Below are positions 56,990-64,000 of a DNA stretch of 64,000 nt, in pieces. Position numbers and translations under genes: made by a program. Position 1 is the stretch's first letter, and each line of letters opens with the position of its first letter. This DNA comes from Chondromyces crocatus (GTDB lineage: Bacteria; Myxococcota_A; Polyangia; Polyangiales; Polyangiaceae), in NCBI RefSeq assembly GCF_001189295.1, contig NZ_CP012159.1, positions 5,286,525 through 5,350,524 of the forward strand, given 5' to 3'. The notes under the pieces were generated by a model. That model saw only the letters and a list, made by a program, of their open reading frames with translations, had not been told where the DNA came from and did no database searches.

Positions 56990-59314
56990 TCACTGATAAA
57001 GGAAGCGGTAATCCGACAGCAGGTACGTCATGACGCTCATCCAGGCGCGGACGGTGTACGTCTCGTCGCCAGCGACGTGCATCGCTTCGGGGAGGGGCTT
57101 GGCGCTCCAGAACTCGTCCCTGACGTGGCACTGGCCCGGCAGATCGCGCGGGATGCGATCGGGATCGCCCTCGGGCTTGGCCATGCCGGCGGTGCCCTCT
57201 TGCCAGGTGCCGAGGAAGAGCTGGTAGGTGCGCTCGATCTCGGGGTGGCTGAGGTCGAGCACCTCGCCCAGCACCCGCTTGTGGAGGTACTGGATGTTCT
57301 TCTTGATCGCCTCGATGGCGGGCTCGACGTCGAAGCCGTTCCTGTCCTTCGGCTCGAAGGTGACGTCGACATAGGGGAACAGGAGGCGCTCCTCCTGCGG
57401 GATCGAGAAGTCACGCGGCACGGCGCGGCACGACATCTCGTTCGCCATGCGGTCGGAGACGTTCGCCATGATGCCGTTCGGCTCGCCGATGCGCTGGAGG
57501 ACGTCGAAGTGGTCGACGCCGCCGTAGAGCAGCTTGTAGCGGTTGCCGCTGAGCAGGTAGTCGGTGCCGAAGCGGCCTTCGCGCCAGGGGTAGCCGCTCA
57601 CCGCCCAGATCTTGCGGTGGAGCGCCTCGGGCGTGAGGAAGCGGGAGCTGGCGAGCTGCAACAGCTCGAACTGGCGCGCTCCGCTGAGGTCGCCGCCGTA
57701 GTTCCGCGCGCGGAAGTAGGGGCTCTTGATGATCGACTTGAACACCACGCGGATGTCGTAGTTGCTCGCCTCGAACTCCTCCGCGAACTGGTTGAACATG
57801 TAGTACTGCGCGAGGTACGCGCGGAACTTGTCGCTGAAGTTCTCCTCGCCGCTCATCGGGGAGAGGAGCGGCTTCTGGCCGGTGAGGCCGGTGAGCACGT
57901 TGTAGATCTGCGAGAGCGCGAAGCGCGGGTCCTTGGCGAGCCGCCCGGCACCCCACACGTTGGCTTCGGCGAACTCGCCATAGGGCATGTTGTCGCGGTT
58001 GAAGCCAGGCGGGATGAGCGTCTCGGGCCAGTTGCGGTCGACGCGGTAGGCGCCGAGGTCGCCGAACTTCTGGAACCAGCCGGCCACGGGGTCGATGTTG
58101 TTGTGACACACCGTGCAGTTGGGGTTGTTGAGCGTCGGGTTGAAGTCGGTCACCGCCGAGGTGTCGATGCGGCGCTCGGCCAGCTTGAGGACGTCGGTGC
58201 CCAGGAAGACCTGGTAGACCATGCGCGCGCGGTGCCGGTTCAGGTTCGTCGCCGAGGTGGGGTGCCGGGCGAGCCACATGGGGGAGCTGAGCACGCCGCT
58301 GTGGGGGTAGCCGTCGCGCTTCACCTCGACGAACTCCGCGGGATCGGCGTCGTTCTCGAAGGTGGGGGCGAGGCCCCAGGACCTGGCCGAGAACGGGTTC
58401 ACCATCATGTAGTCGGCGGTGACGACCTCGGTGAAAGGCCGGTTCTCACGGACGACGTGGGCAATGAGCTCGAGGGGCTCGCGGGCGACGCCCTGGACCG
58501 TGAAGCGGCGCAGCTTGTTGATGAGATCGTTCCAGCTCGTCGCGCCGTACTTCTCGATGAGGTCCGGCTGGTAGGCGACGTCTTCGTACCAGCGCGGGTT
58601 GTACTCCTCGCTGGAGAGGAGGTTCACCGCGTCCTCGCCGTTGAGGTAGCGATCGGTGTGGAAGATGTCCCCGTAGATCTCCTTGAGCCGGGTGTAGAAC
58701 ATCTCGTCGTGCATGTACTGGTCGAGGAGGACGTCGAGCGCGCCCATGCCGCCTTCCTCGACGGCTTCTTCCTCCTCGGGGGTGGGGAGGCGGCCGAGGA
58801 GTTCGAGCGCGGCCATGCGCAGCGTGTCGGGCGCGGACGCGAGCTGGACGCCGTGGAAGAACGCGGTGGTGTGCGTCTCGCACGCCGACGGCTCCTTGTA
58901 GCGCTGCACCATCTCGGCGAGGATCTCGTACTCGCGGCTGCCTTCCTCGATCACCTTGCCGCCGCCGTGGGAAACCTTCTCGGTCGGCTTGAGCAGCGCG
59001 AGTGACTCGCCGCCCTGCTCCAGGGTGGCGACGTGCCGGAAGATGTCCATGTTGGTGCTGAGGAAGCCGGCCTCGCTGGAGTTCTTCAGCACGAGGCTGG
59101 TGTTGCCAGCGAGGCCTTGCGGGTTGTGGCAGCCGATGCAGCTCGCGGTGAGCACCTGGGCCCAGGTCTGCTCGGCGAAGAACATCTCGTCGGAGACGCA
59201 GGCCTCCTCGCTCTCGCCGCTGCTGCAGCCGCTCCCTGCGACGGCGCCTGTCGCGGCGAGCGTCGCGAGGCCGAGGGCCCCAAGATAACTGTGAAGTCTT
59301 CGTCCTCTAGGCAT
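56990..59314 (-). CDS. Haem-motif lipoprotein of the planctomycete-type DUF1592/DUF1549 group
   Basis: This 774-residue protein has a lipoprotein signal with GSGC at about residue 30. An N-terminal c-type haem motif CIGCH (C59, C62, H63) lies in a cytochrome-like segment, and a second CTVCH (C400, C403, H404) sits in NPNCTVCHNNIDPVAGWFQKFG. The pattern NLNRHRARMVYQVFLGTDVL before the second motif recalls planctomycete-type DUF1588/DUF1592 proteins, and the pairing with DUF1501 fits DUF1549/DUF1553 partners; I cannot assign one family name with certainty. The start at 59314 has GAGG 5 bases upstream. It is the first gene of the operon with DUF1501. Confidence 0.85.
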   Translation of the reverse strand: MPRGRRLHSYLGALGLATLAATGAVAGSGCSSGESEEACVSDEMFFAEQTWAQVLTASCIGCHNPQGLAGNTSLVLKNSSEAGFLSTNMDIFRHVATLEQGGESLALLKPTEKVSHGGGKVIEEGSREYEILAEMVQRYKEPSACETHTTAFFHGVQLASAPDTLRMAALELLGRLPTPEEEEAVEEGGMGALDVLLDQYMHDEMFYTRLKEIYGDIFHTDRYLNGEDAVNLLSSEEYNPRWYEDVAYQPDLIEKYGATSWNDLINKLRRFTVQGVAREPLELIAHVVRENRPFTEVVTADYMMVNPFSARSWGLAPTFENDADPAEFVEVKRDGYPHSGVLSSPMWLARHPTSATNLNRHRARMVYQVFLGTDVLKLAERRIDTSAVTDFNPTLNNPNCTVCHNNIDPVAGWFQKFGDLGAYRVDRNWPETLIPPGFNRDNMPYGEFAEANVWGAGRLAKDPRFALSQIYNVLTGLTGQKPLLSPMSGEENFSDKFRAYLAQYYMFNQFAEEFEASNYDIRVVFKSIIKSPYFRARNYGGDLSGARQFELLQLASSRFLTPEALHRKIWAVSGYPWREGRFGTDYLLSGNRYKLLYGGVDHFDVLQRIGEPNGIMANVSDRMANEMSCRAVPRDFSIPQEERLLFPYVDVTFEPKDRNGFDVEPAIEAIKKNIQYLHKRVLGEVLDLSHPEIERTYQLFLGTWQEGTAGMAKPEGDPDRIPRDLPGQCHVRDEFWSAKPLPEAMHVAGDETYTVRAWMSVMTYLLSDYRFLYQ

Positions 59315-59759
59315 GTCGGCCTCGTCGGATGCCGGGAGCGGCGCTCCGGGTGAAAGGATCAACGAGCAAGCTCACGTCCGCGTGTTCGACTCGTGACCGG
59401 AGCAACGCGGCGCGCTCGGAGAGAGACGCGACCGTGTTGCGCTTCGGCGAGATGCGGAACGCTCCGCAAGTCGCCCGGGTCGTTCACGTGTCGAGCACGA
59501 AGCGTACCGTCCCGTGACGCGAGGTTTCCAGCAGCAAATCACGGCTGCGAGCGCCTGATCAGGTCGATCGCCCTGGACCTTTTCTGGTCCAGGGGACGTG
59601 TCGGTGTCCCCGGTGCGGGCGGTGTGGGGGCTCGCGTGCGCTGGTGTCGCGCGGTGCGTCGCGCGTGCGCCGCGTGTGGTGGTGGGTGTCGATGTCCGGG
59701 CGTGGTGGAAGGATGCAGCGGTGTGGCCGTGTCCGCTCGAGTCGCGCTACCGTGGCTTC
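59315..59759. promoter_or_regulatory. Divergent control region with a strong hairpin
   Basis: This 445-bp region separates the haem-lipoprotein operon and the FHA-sigma54 activator gene. A perfect hairpin is at 59571-59594 (listed separately). No convincing gene, -24/-12 or -35/-10 promoter was recognised. Confidence 0.5.
59571..59594. other. Perfect 9-bp hairpin upstream of the FHA-sigma54 activator
   Basis: CCCTGGACC, loop TTTTCT, and GGTCCAGGG pair perfectly. It lies about 165 bp before the activator start. It has no T-tract after the stem. It could be an operator for a dimeric protein, an enhancer-type site or a leader structure. Confidence 0.55.
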
Positions 59760-61058
59760 ATGAGCGCGTTGAGCGACGCCACCCGCGCCCGTGCGGTGCA
59801 ATGGTTCGTCCGTGGGGGGAACCTCGTTTTGCCAGGGCGAGAGGCGATCCGGATCGGGGTGTCGCCGGTCGTGATCGGGCGTGATCCGAGCTGTGCGGTG
59901 GTGCTGGACGATCGCGAGGTGAGCGCGACGCACTGCGAGCTTCGCGCGGAAGGGCCTGGGGTGCTGCTGCGCGATCTTGGCAGCCGTAACGGCACGTTCG
60001 TGGGCGGGGTGCGGGTGAAGGAGGGGATCCTCACGGCGCCGTGCTCGATTCACGTGGGGGGGAGCGTGCTGGGGTTCGAGCCGCTCGAGAAGGAGCGGGT
60101 GGAGGTGGGGTTCGACGAGAACTTCGGTCCGCTGGTGGGATCGTCGCCGCGGATGCGGCACCTGTTCAGGCTGCTGCGGGAGGTCGCGCCCACGGATCTT
60201 TCCATCCTGGTGACGGGGGAGACGGGGACGGGGAAAGAGCTGGTGGCGCAAGCGGTGCACGAGCACTCGACCCGGCGCGCTGGGCCGTTCGTGGTGCTCG
60301 ACTGCGCGTCCATCCCGGGTCCGCTGGCGGAGAGCTTGCTCTTCGGGCACGAGCGGGGTGCGTTCACCGGGGCGATCGAGCGGCGGAGCGGGGCGTTCCA
60401 GGACGCACACAAGGGCACGATCTTCCTCGATGAGCTGGGAGAGCTGCCGCCGGAGCTGCAGCCGAAGCTCTTGCGGGCGCTGGCGGAGCGGAAGGTGAAG
60501 CGGGTCGGCGCGAGCGCGTACGAGGCGGTGGACGTGCGGGTGGTGGCGGCGACGCGGCGTGATCTCGGGAAGTCGATGAACACGGGGCAGTTCCGCAGCG
60601 ATCTGTTCTTCCGGATCGCGCAGATGCGGATCGAGCTGCCGCCGCTGCGGGAGCGGCGCGAGGACATCCCGCCGCTCGTGCAGCGGGTCTGCGAGCGGAT
60701 GGGTCGACTGGAGCGGGCAGAGGACGTGGTCGAGCTGATCGCGAGCATGCTTTCGCAGCACGACTTCCCGGGGAACGTGCGTGAGCTGGTGAACGTGGCG
60801 AGCGTGGCGGCGAGCTTGCCGCCAGGCGCAGAGGCGGTGGCGTCGTTGCTGCCGCTGGAGGGAGGGGGCGAGGTAGCGCCGGCGCTGAGCGCGTTCAGCG
60901 AGGCGAAGCGGGCGGCCGTGGGGGCGTTCGAGCAGCGCTACTTCAGCGATCTGCTCCGGGCCACGGATGGGAACGTGAGCGAGATGGCGCGCCGGGCAGG
61001 GATGGAGCGGCACCACGTGCGCGCGTTCTTGAAGAAGTACGGGCTGTCGGCGCGGTAG
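59760..61058 (+). CDS. FHA-domain sigma54-dependent transcription activator
   Basis: This 432-residue regulator has an N-terminal FHA domain (about 25-105) with the phosphothreonine-binding residues G40-R41, S55, H58 and N77-G78. The sigma54-interaction AAA+ domain (about 125-350) has Walker A GETGTGKE (153-160), GAFTGA (200-205) and Walker B TIFLDELGELPP. The C-terminal Fis-type HTH ends in NVSEMARRAGMERHHVRAFLKKYG. Such proteins link phospho-Thr signalling from Ser/Thr kinases to sigma54 promoters, a myxobacterial speciality. The ATG at 59760 is chosen. The kinase partner is not obvious in the window, as the only kinase-fold protein looks inactive. Confidence 0.95.
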   Translation: MSALSDATRARAVQWFVRGGNLVLPGREAIRIGVSPVVIGRDPSCAVVLDDREVSATHCELRAEGPGVLLRDLGSRNGTFVGGVRVKEGILTAPCSIHVGGSVLGFEPLEKERVEVGFDENFGPLVGSSPRMRHLFRLLREVAPTDLSILVTGETGTGKELVAQAVHEHSTRRAGPFVVLDCASIPGPLAESLLFGHERGAFTGAIERRSGAFQDAHKGTIFLDELGELPPELQPKLLRALAERKVKRVGASAYEAVDVRVVAATRRDLGKSMNTGQFRSDLFFRIAQMRIELPPLRERREDIPPLVQRVCERMGRLERAEDVVELIASMLSQHDFPGNVRELVNVASVAASLPPGAEAVASLLPLEGGGEVAPALSAFSEAKRAAVGAFEQRYFSDLLRATDGNVSEMARRAGMERHHVRAFLKKYGLSAR

Positions 61059-61113
61059 AGGTCAGAGGGGTTCGGCGCGCGGGATCGGGCGCTGGGGCCG
61101 AGCAGCACCTGAC

Positions 61114-61217
61114 CTCGTCGATGCAGGTCGAGGCGCCGCCCGTCTCGTGGATGCAGGGCGAGGTGACGGCCGTCTCGTGGATGCAGGGCGAGGTGACGGC
61201 CGTCTCGTGGACGCAGG
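61114..61217. repeat. 30-bp tandem repeat after the Cys-rich lipoprotein gene
   Basis: Two identical 30-bp copies of CGTCTCGTGGATGCAGGGCG plus AGGTGACGGC begin at 61141 and 61171, followed by a partial copy at 61201 and preceded by a degenerate copy from about 61114. On the minus strand they begin 2 bp after the lipoprotein stop codon. Confidence 0.85.
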
Positions 61218-61218
61218 A

Positions 61219-61731
61219 TCAAGCGCCGCCGTCACCGCCTGCACCGCCAGCGCCGCCGTCACCGCCGGTGCCGCCCGCGCCGCCGGTGCCGCTGGTGGTC
61301 GTGGTGGTGGTCGTCGAGGGATCGTCGCAGTCGCCGCAGCCCGCGCCTTCGTTGGGCTCGCAGGTGCCGTTGTTGTTGCAGTCGGCGAGCGGGGGGCAGC
61401 GGGGGTGGCTGCCGTAGCAGTCGTCGCAGGTGCAGTCTTCGTCGCTGGGGTTGTCGGGATCGTAGGTGCAGACACCGTCGTTGTTGCAGGTCTGCTGGCA
61501 GCGGGCGGTGAGCGTGCAGTCGGAGCATTCACAGGGCTCCGGATTGCCTCCGCGGGCGTTGCAGTAGCCGTCGGCTCTTCCGCCGTTGCACACGAAGCGG
61601 GTGTCGGTGCTGCCACCGACGGAGACGGAGACGGTGGCGTCGGCGTTGAGGTCGTCGCCGCCCGTGCAGCCGCCTGCGGCCGTGATGGAGACGAAGAGAC
61701 AGGAAGCGAGCAAAGCTAGCCAGGAGCGCAT
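61219..61731 (-). CDS. Cys-rich lipoprotein with Gly-rich tail
   Basis: This 170-residue protein has a lipoprotein signal with lipobox AAGGC at about 19-22. The core holds about twenty Cys in repeated patterns like CNARGGNPEPCECSDC, CNNDGVC, CTCDDC and CNNNGTCEPNEGAGCGDC, similar to the Cys-rich C-xxxG-C-xxxE-C-C modules of myxobacterial surface proteins. A Thr run and a Gly/Ala-rich tail end the protein. The overall build is shared with the lipoprotein at 4214-4783. I do not know its function. It ends directly before the 30-bp repeat and is convergent with the FHA-sigma54 gene. Confidence 0.82.
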   Translation of the reverse strand: MRSWLALLASCLFVSITAAGGCTGGDDLNADATVSVSVGGSTDTRFVCNGGRADGYCNARGGNPEPCECSDCTLTARCQQTCNNDGVCTYDPDNPSDEDCTCDDCYGSHPRCPPLADCNNNGTCEPNEGAGCGDCDDPSTTTTTTTSGTGGAGGTGGDGGAGGAGGDGGA

Positions 61732-61792
61732 GGGGTCCGAGCATCTCTCGCCGCCGCGCAGATCGTCAAGCGACGACGGAAGGTCTGCCGCG

Positions 61793-62944
61793 TCAGCGGA
61801 AAGCGATGCTCTTGTCCGATGTGTGCTCCTCGATGGCGGTGCGTTCGCGAGCGAGGAATGCCCGGACGGCGGCGTCGAGGCGAGGGTGCGCGAGGTGATG
61901 GGCGCTGTGGGTGATGGTCGGGAGGAAGCCGCGGACGAGTTTGTGCTCGCCGCCGGCGCCGGGCTCGAAGCGGTCGAGGCCGCGCAGGATGCAGTCTTCG
62001 ACGGGGTGGTAGTAGCAGACGTTGAAGTGGAGGAAGGGGCGCTCCTCGGAGGCGCCCCAGTAGCGTCCGAAGAGGGCGCGGGGGCCGGCGAGGTTGAAGG
62101 CGCCGGCGATGGGGCGCTGGCCGTCGCGGGCGAGGACGATCTCGATGGCGCCGGAGAGGCGGGTGGTGATCTCTTCGAAGAAGGCGCGGTTGAGGTACTG
62201 GCGGCCCCAGGAGAACTTCTCGACGGTGGAGACGTAGTAGCCAAACATCAGGTCGACGATCTCGGGGGTGACGTCGGCACCGCGGAGGGTGGTGAGGGTG
62301 ATGCCTTGCTGCTGGATCTCGCGTCGTTCGCGGCGGATCTGGTGGCGGCGCTTGGCGTTGAAGCGGGCGAGGTAGTCGTCGAAGCCCTGGTAGCCGTCGT
62401 TGGTGAAGTGGAACTGGAGGCCGTAGCGGTGCGCCATGCCGGCGTCGCCGAGGGCGGTGGCTTCGTCCTGCTGAGGGAAGAGGACGTGGGCGCTGGAGAT
62501 GTCGAGCGCGGCGACGATCTGGCGGAGGGCCTGCGCGAGGACGGGGAGGAGCGTGGGGCGATCGTCGGGGCGCTGGACGAGGAGGCGGCGGGCGGTCGCC
62601 GGGGTGAAGGGGACGCCGACGACGAGCTTGGGGTAGTAGGGGGCGCCGATCTGGTGGGAGGCGGAGGCCCAGGCGAAGTCGAAGACGAACTCGCCTTCGC
62701 TGTTGGTCTTCACGTAGGCCGGGGCCGCGCCGAGGAGCTGGTCGTCGCGCCACAGGGTGAGGTGGTGGGAGATCCAGCCGGCTTCTTCGCTGACGCAGCC
62801 GGTCTGTTCGAGGGTGTCGAGCCACTCCCAGGAGAGGAAGGGGGCTTCGGCCACGCCGTCGAGCGCGTTCCAGGTGGCCGAGGGGATGTCGCGCATGGAG
62901 CCGGCGACGCGGATCTCGATGGGTCGCCCTTCTCGCTGCGGCAC
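61793..62944 (-). CDS. FemAB/GNAT-like protein (COG3146/DUF482 type)
   Basis: This 383-residue protein matches the peptidogalycan/FemAB-like GNAT group. Landmarks are AEAPFLSWEWLDTLEQTGCV, ASASHQIGAPYYPKLVVGVPFTP, RFNAKRRHQIRRERREIQQQ and the late HFNVCYYHPVEDCILRGLDRFEPGAGGEHKLVRGFLP. The family is presumed to transfer acyl or aminoacyl groups, substrate unknown. It has no signal peptide and normal length. It starts near the pyrD stop on the same strand (43 bp gap). Confidence 0.9.
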   Translation of the reverse strand: MPQREGRPIEIRVAGSMRDIPSATWNALDGVAEAPFLSWEWLDTLEQTGCVSEEAGWISHHLTLWRDDQLLGAAPAYVKTNSEGEFVFDFAWASASHQIGAPYYPKLVVGVPFTPATARRLLVQRPDDRPTLLPVLAQALRQIVAALDISSAHVLFPQQDEATALGDAGMAHRYGLQFHFTNDGYQGFDDYLARFNAKRRHQIRRERREIQQQGITLTTLRGADVTPEIVDLMFGYYVSTVEKFSWGRQYLNRAFFEEITTRLSGAIEIVLARDGQRPIAGAFNLAGPRALFGRYWGASEERPFLHFNVCYYHPVEDCILRGLDRFEPGAGGEHKLVRGFLPTITHSAHHLAHPRLDAAVRAFLARERTAIEEHTSDKSIAFR

Positions 62945-62987
62945 GTCGGTGGGAGCGTATCGCGGGGCGGGCCGAATGCCAGGGGGC

Positions 62988-64000
62988 TCAGGGGGAGGGG
63001 AGGGCGGCGCCGCGGAGCTCGGCGATGGAGCGCACGCCCGCCTCGGCGACCTTCGCAGAGAGGTCGCGGAGGAGGGTGGCTGGCAAGCCAGGGCCGCCGT
63101 AGATGAAGCCAGTGTAGAGCTGGATGAGGTCGGCGCCGGCGCGGATCAGGTCGAGCGCGTGATCGGCGGTCTCGACGCCACCGACGCCGATGATGGTGGC
63201 GTGAGGGCCCAGGCGGGCGCGGGCTCGGGTCACCAGGGTGAGCGCGCGGTGGCGGAGGGGTGGGCCGCTCAGGCCGCCAGCGCCGATGGCGTCGACGGCC
63301 TCGGGGGGCGTACTCAGGGGCGAGCGGTGGGTGGTGGTGTTGGTGGCGACCACGCCGTCGAAGGCGCTGGCCTCGACGACGGTGAGCAGCTCGTCCAGGG
63401 CTTGGTCGTCCAGGTCGGGGGCGATCTTGAGGAGCAAGGGGCGGCGGGGGCCGCGCCGGGTGTTCTCTTCGGCGATGGCGCCGAGGAGGGCGCGGGCCAT
63501 GGTCGTGTCCTGGAGGGTGCGGAGGCCCTGGGTGTTGGGGGAAGAGACGTTGACGACGACGAAGTCGGCGACGCGCTGCGCGGCGCGGAAGCTGACGAGG
63601 TAGTCGTCGATGACGGGGGTGAGCTGGTCGACGGGAACCGTGCGGGACTTGCCGATGGAGACGCCCACAGGGACGCCGGTCGTCTTCGGAAGCTCGCGGG
63701 CGAGGATGCGGTCGGTGACGCGCGTGGCGCCCTGGTTCGGGAAGCCGAGGCGGTTGATGAGGGCGCGGTCGGCCGGGAGGCGGAAGAGGTTGGGGGGCGG
63801 GTTGGGTGCTTGAGGCGTCGCGGTGATGGTGCCGAGCTCGAGGAAGCCGAAGCCGAGTGCAGCGAGGGCGCGCGCGCGCTCCGCGTTCTTGTCGAAGCCT
63901 CCGGCGATGCCGAGGGGGGAGGGGAAGGAGAGGCCCATGGCGCGGGTGGCGAGGTGGGGATCGGGAGGGGAGGTGCGTGCGCGGACGATCGTGCGGAGCC
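62988..64000 (-). CDS. pyrD: Dihydroorotate dehydrogenase (quinone), 5' end cut by window edge
   Basis: This class 2 dihydroorotate dehydrogenase oxidises dihydroorotate in pyrimidine synthesis, bound to the membrane through quinone. The frame stays open to the window edge, and the about 20 extra residues upstream of the first ATG (63938) continue the family pattern, so the start lies outside. Motifs include GLSFPSPLGIAGGFDKNAERA, NRLGFPNQGA, GVSIGKSRTVP, NVSSPNTQGLRTLQD, LLKIAPDLDDQ, VATNTTTHRS, GAGGLSGPPLRHRAL and GVGGVETADHALDLIRAGADLIQLYTGFIYGGPGL. The active Ser is in NVSSPNT. Confidence 0.95.
   Translation of the reverse strand, partial: LRTIVRARTSPPDPHLATRAMGLSFPSPLGIAGGFDKNAERARALAALGFGFLELGTITATPQAPNPPPNLFRLPADRALINRLGFPNQGATRVTDRILARELPKTTGVPVGVSIGKSRTVPVDQLTPVIDDYLVSFRAAQRVADFVVVNVSSPNTQGLRTLQDTTMARALLGAIAEENTRRGPRRPLLLKIAPDLDDQALDELLTVVEASAFDGVVATNTTTHRSPLSTPPEAVDAIGAGGLSGPPLRHRALTLVTRARARLGPHATIIGVGGVETADHALDLIRAGADLIQLYTGFIYGGPGLPATLLRDLSAKVAEAGVRSIAELRGAALPSP

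Overview
The window is very GC-rich chromosomal DNA (codon third positions are almost all G or C) with tightly packed, often overlapping genes. The content points to a myxobacterium, most likely of the Polyangiales/Sorangiineae type. It has a kinase-fold protein with a PEGA-like tail, an FHA-domain sigma54 activator, several lipoproteins with Cys-rich or Gly-rich low-complexity parts, a Gld-type ABC system, an alpha-2-macroglobulin/PbpC pair and a DUF1501/haem-lipoprotein pair, all among ordinary Gram-negative housekeeping genes. This placement is inferred from gene content; no rRNA or tRNA gene is visible.

Layout. 1-6.2 kb: end of a pentapeptide-repeat gene, a DUF2804 gene, a Nudix-ligA operon (ligA is a divergent NAD-dependent ligase), a Cys-rich lipoprotein, a nitrilase-family amidase and an AraC-type regulator. 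6.5-14.8 kb: parC-parE (topoisomerase IV), divergent from bamA, then a rhomboid-fold protein without catalytic residues. 14.8-26.5 kb, all minus strand: dnaG, rpoD and a small lipoprotein; atpD-atpC separated from the other ATP synthase genes; and a coupled DUF4350-MoxR-DUF58-rsmA operon. 26.7-33.6 kb, plus strand: a 60-residue charged protein, then rpsP-khpA-rimM-trmD-RNA methyltransferase (with a good sigma70 promoter), queG, a lipid-A-type acyltransferase, a DUF72 protein and a catalytically dead gamma-glutamyltranspeptidase homologue. 33.6-40 kb: rpmB with a clear intrinsic terminator, an acidic-repeat membrane protein, an N-formylglutamate amidohydrolase-like gene, a Xer recombinase, and a lipoprotein-pseudokinase operon. 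40-46.7 kb: a four-gene Gld-type ABC operon (ATPase, permease, GldG-like, DUF4340) and a divergent MFS permease. 46.7-47.4 kb: a non-coding repeat region. 47.4-55.6 kb: alpha-2-macroglobulin and pbpC. 55.7-59.3 kb: haem-motif lipoprotein and DUF1501 Tat protein. 59.8-64 kb: FHA-sigma54 activator, Cys-rich lipoprotein, a FemAB/GNAT-like protein and the pyrD gene, which is cut by the window edge.

The most unusual structure is the repeat field at 46745-47226. It has four copies of a 21-bp tandem repeat, then eight copies of a palindromic word spaced 42, 63, 44, 42, 63, 42 and 42 bp apart, which is close to whole numbers of DNA helical turns. It ends about 220 bp before the alpha-2-macroglobulin/pbpC operon. 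Two other intergenic regions (33.64-33.73 kb and 37.56-37.65 kb) carry unrelated words repeated at the same 42-44 bp period. A second theme is pseudoenzymes: the kinase (HLG instead of HRD), the rhomboid (no Ser or His) and the GGT homologue (no Thr nucleophile) have all lost key catalytic residues while keeping their folds.
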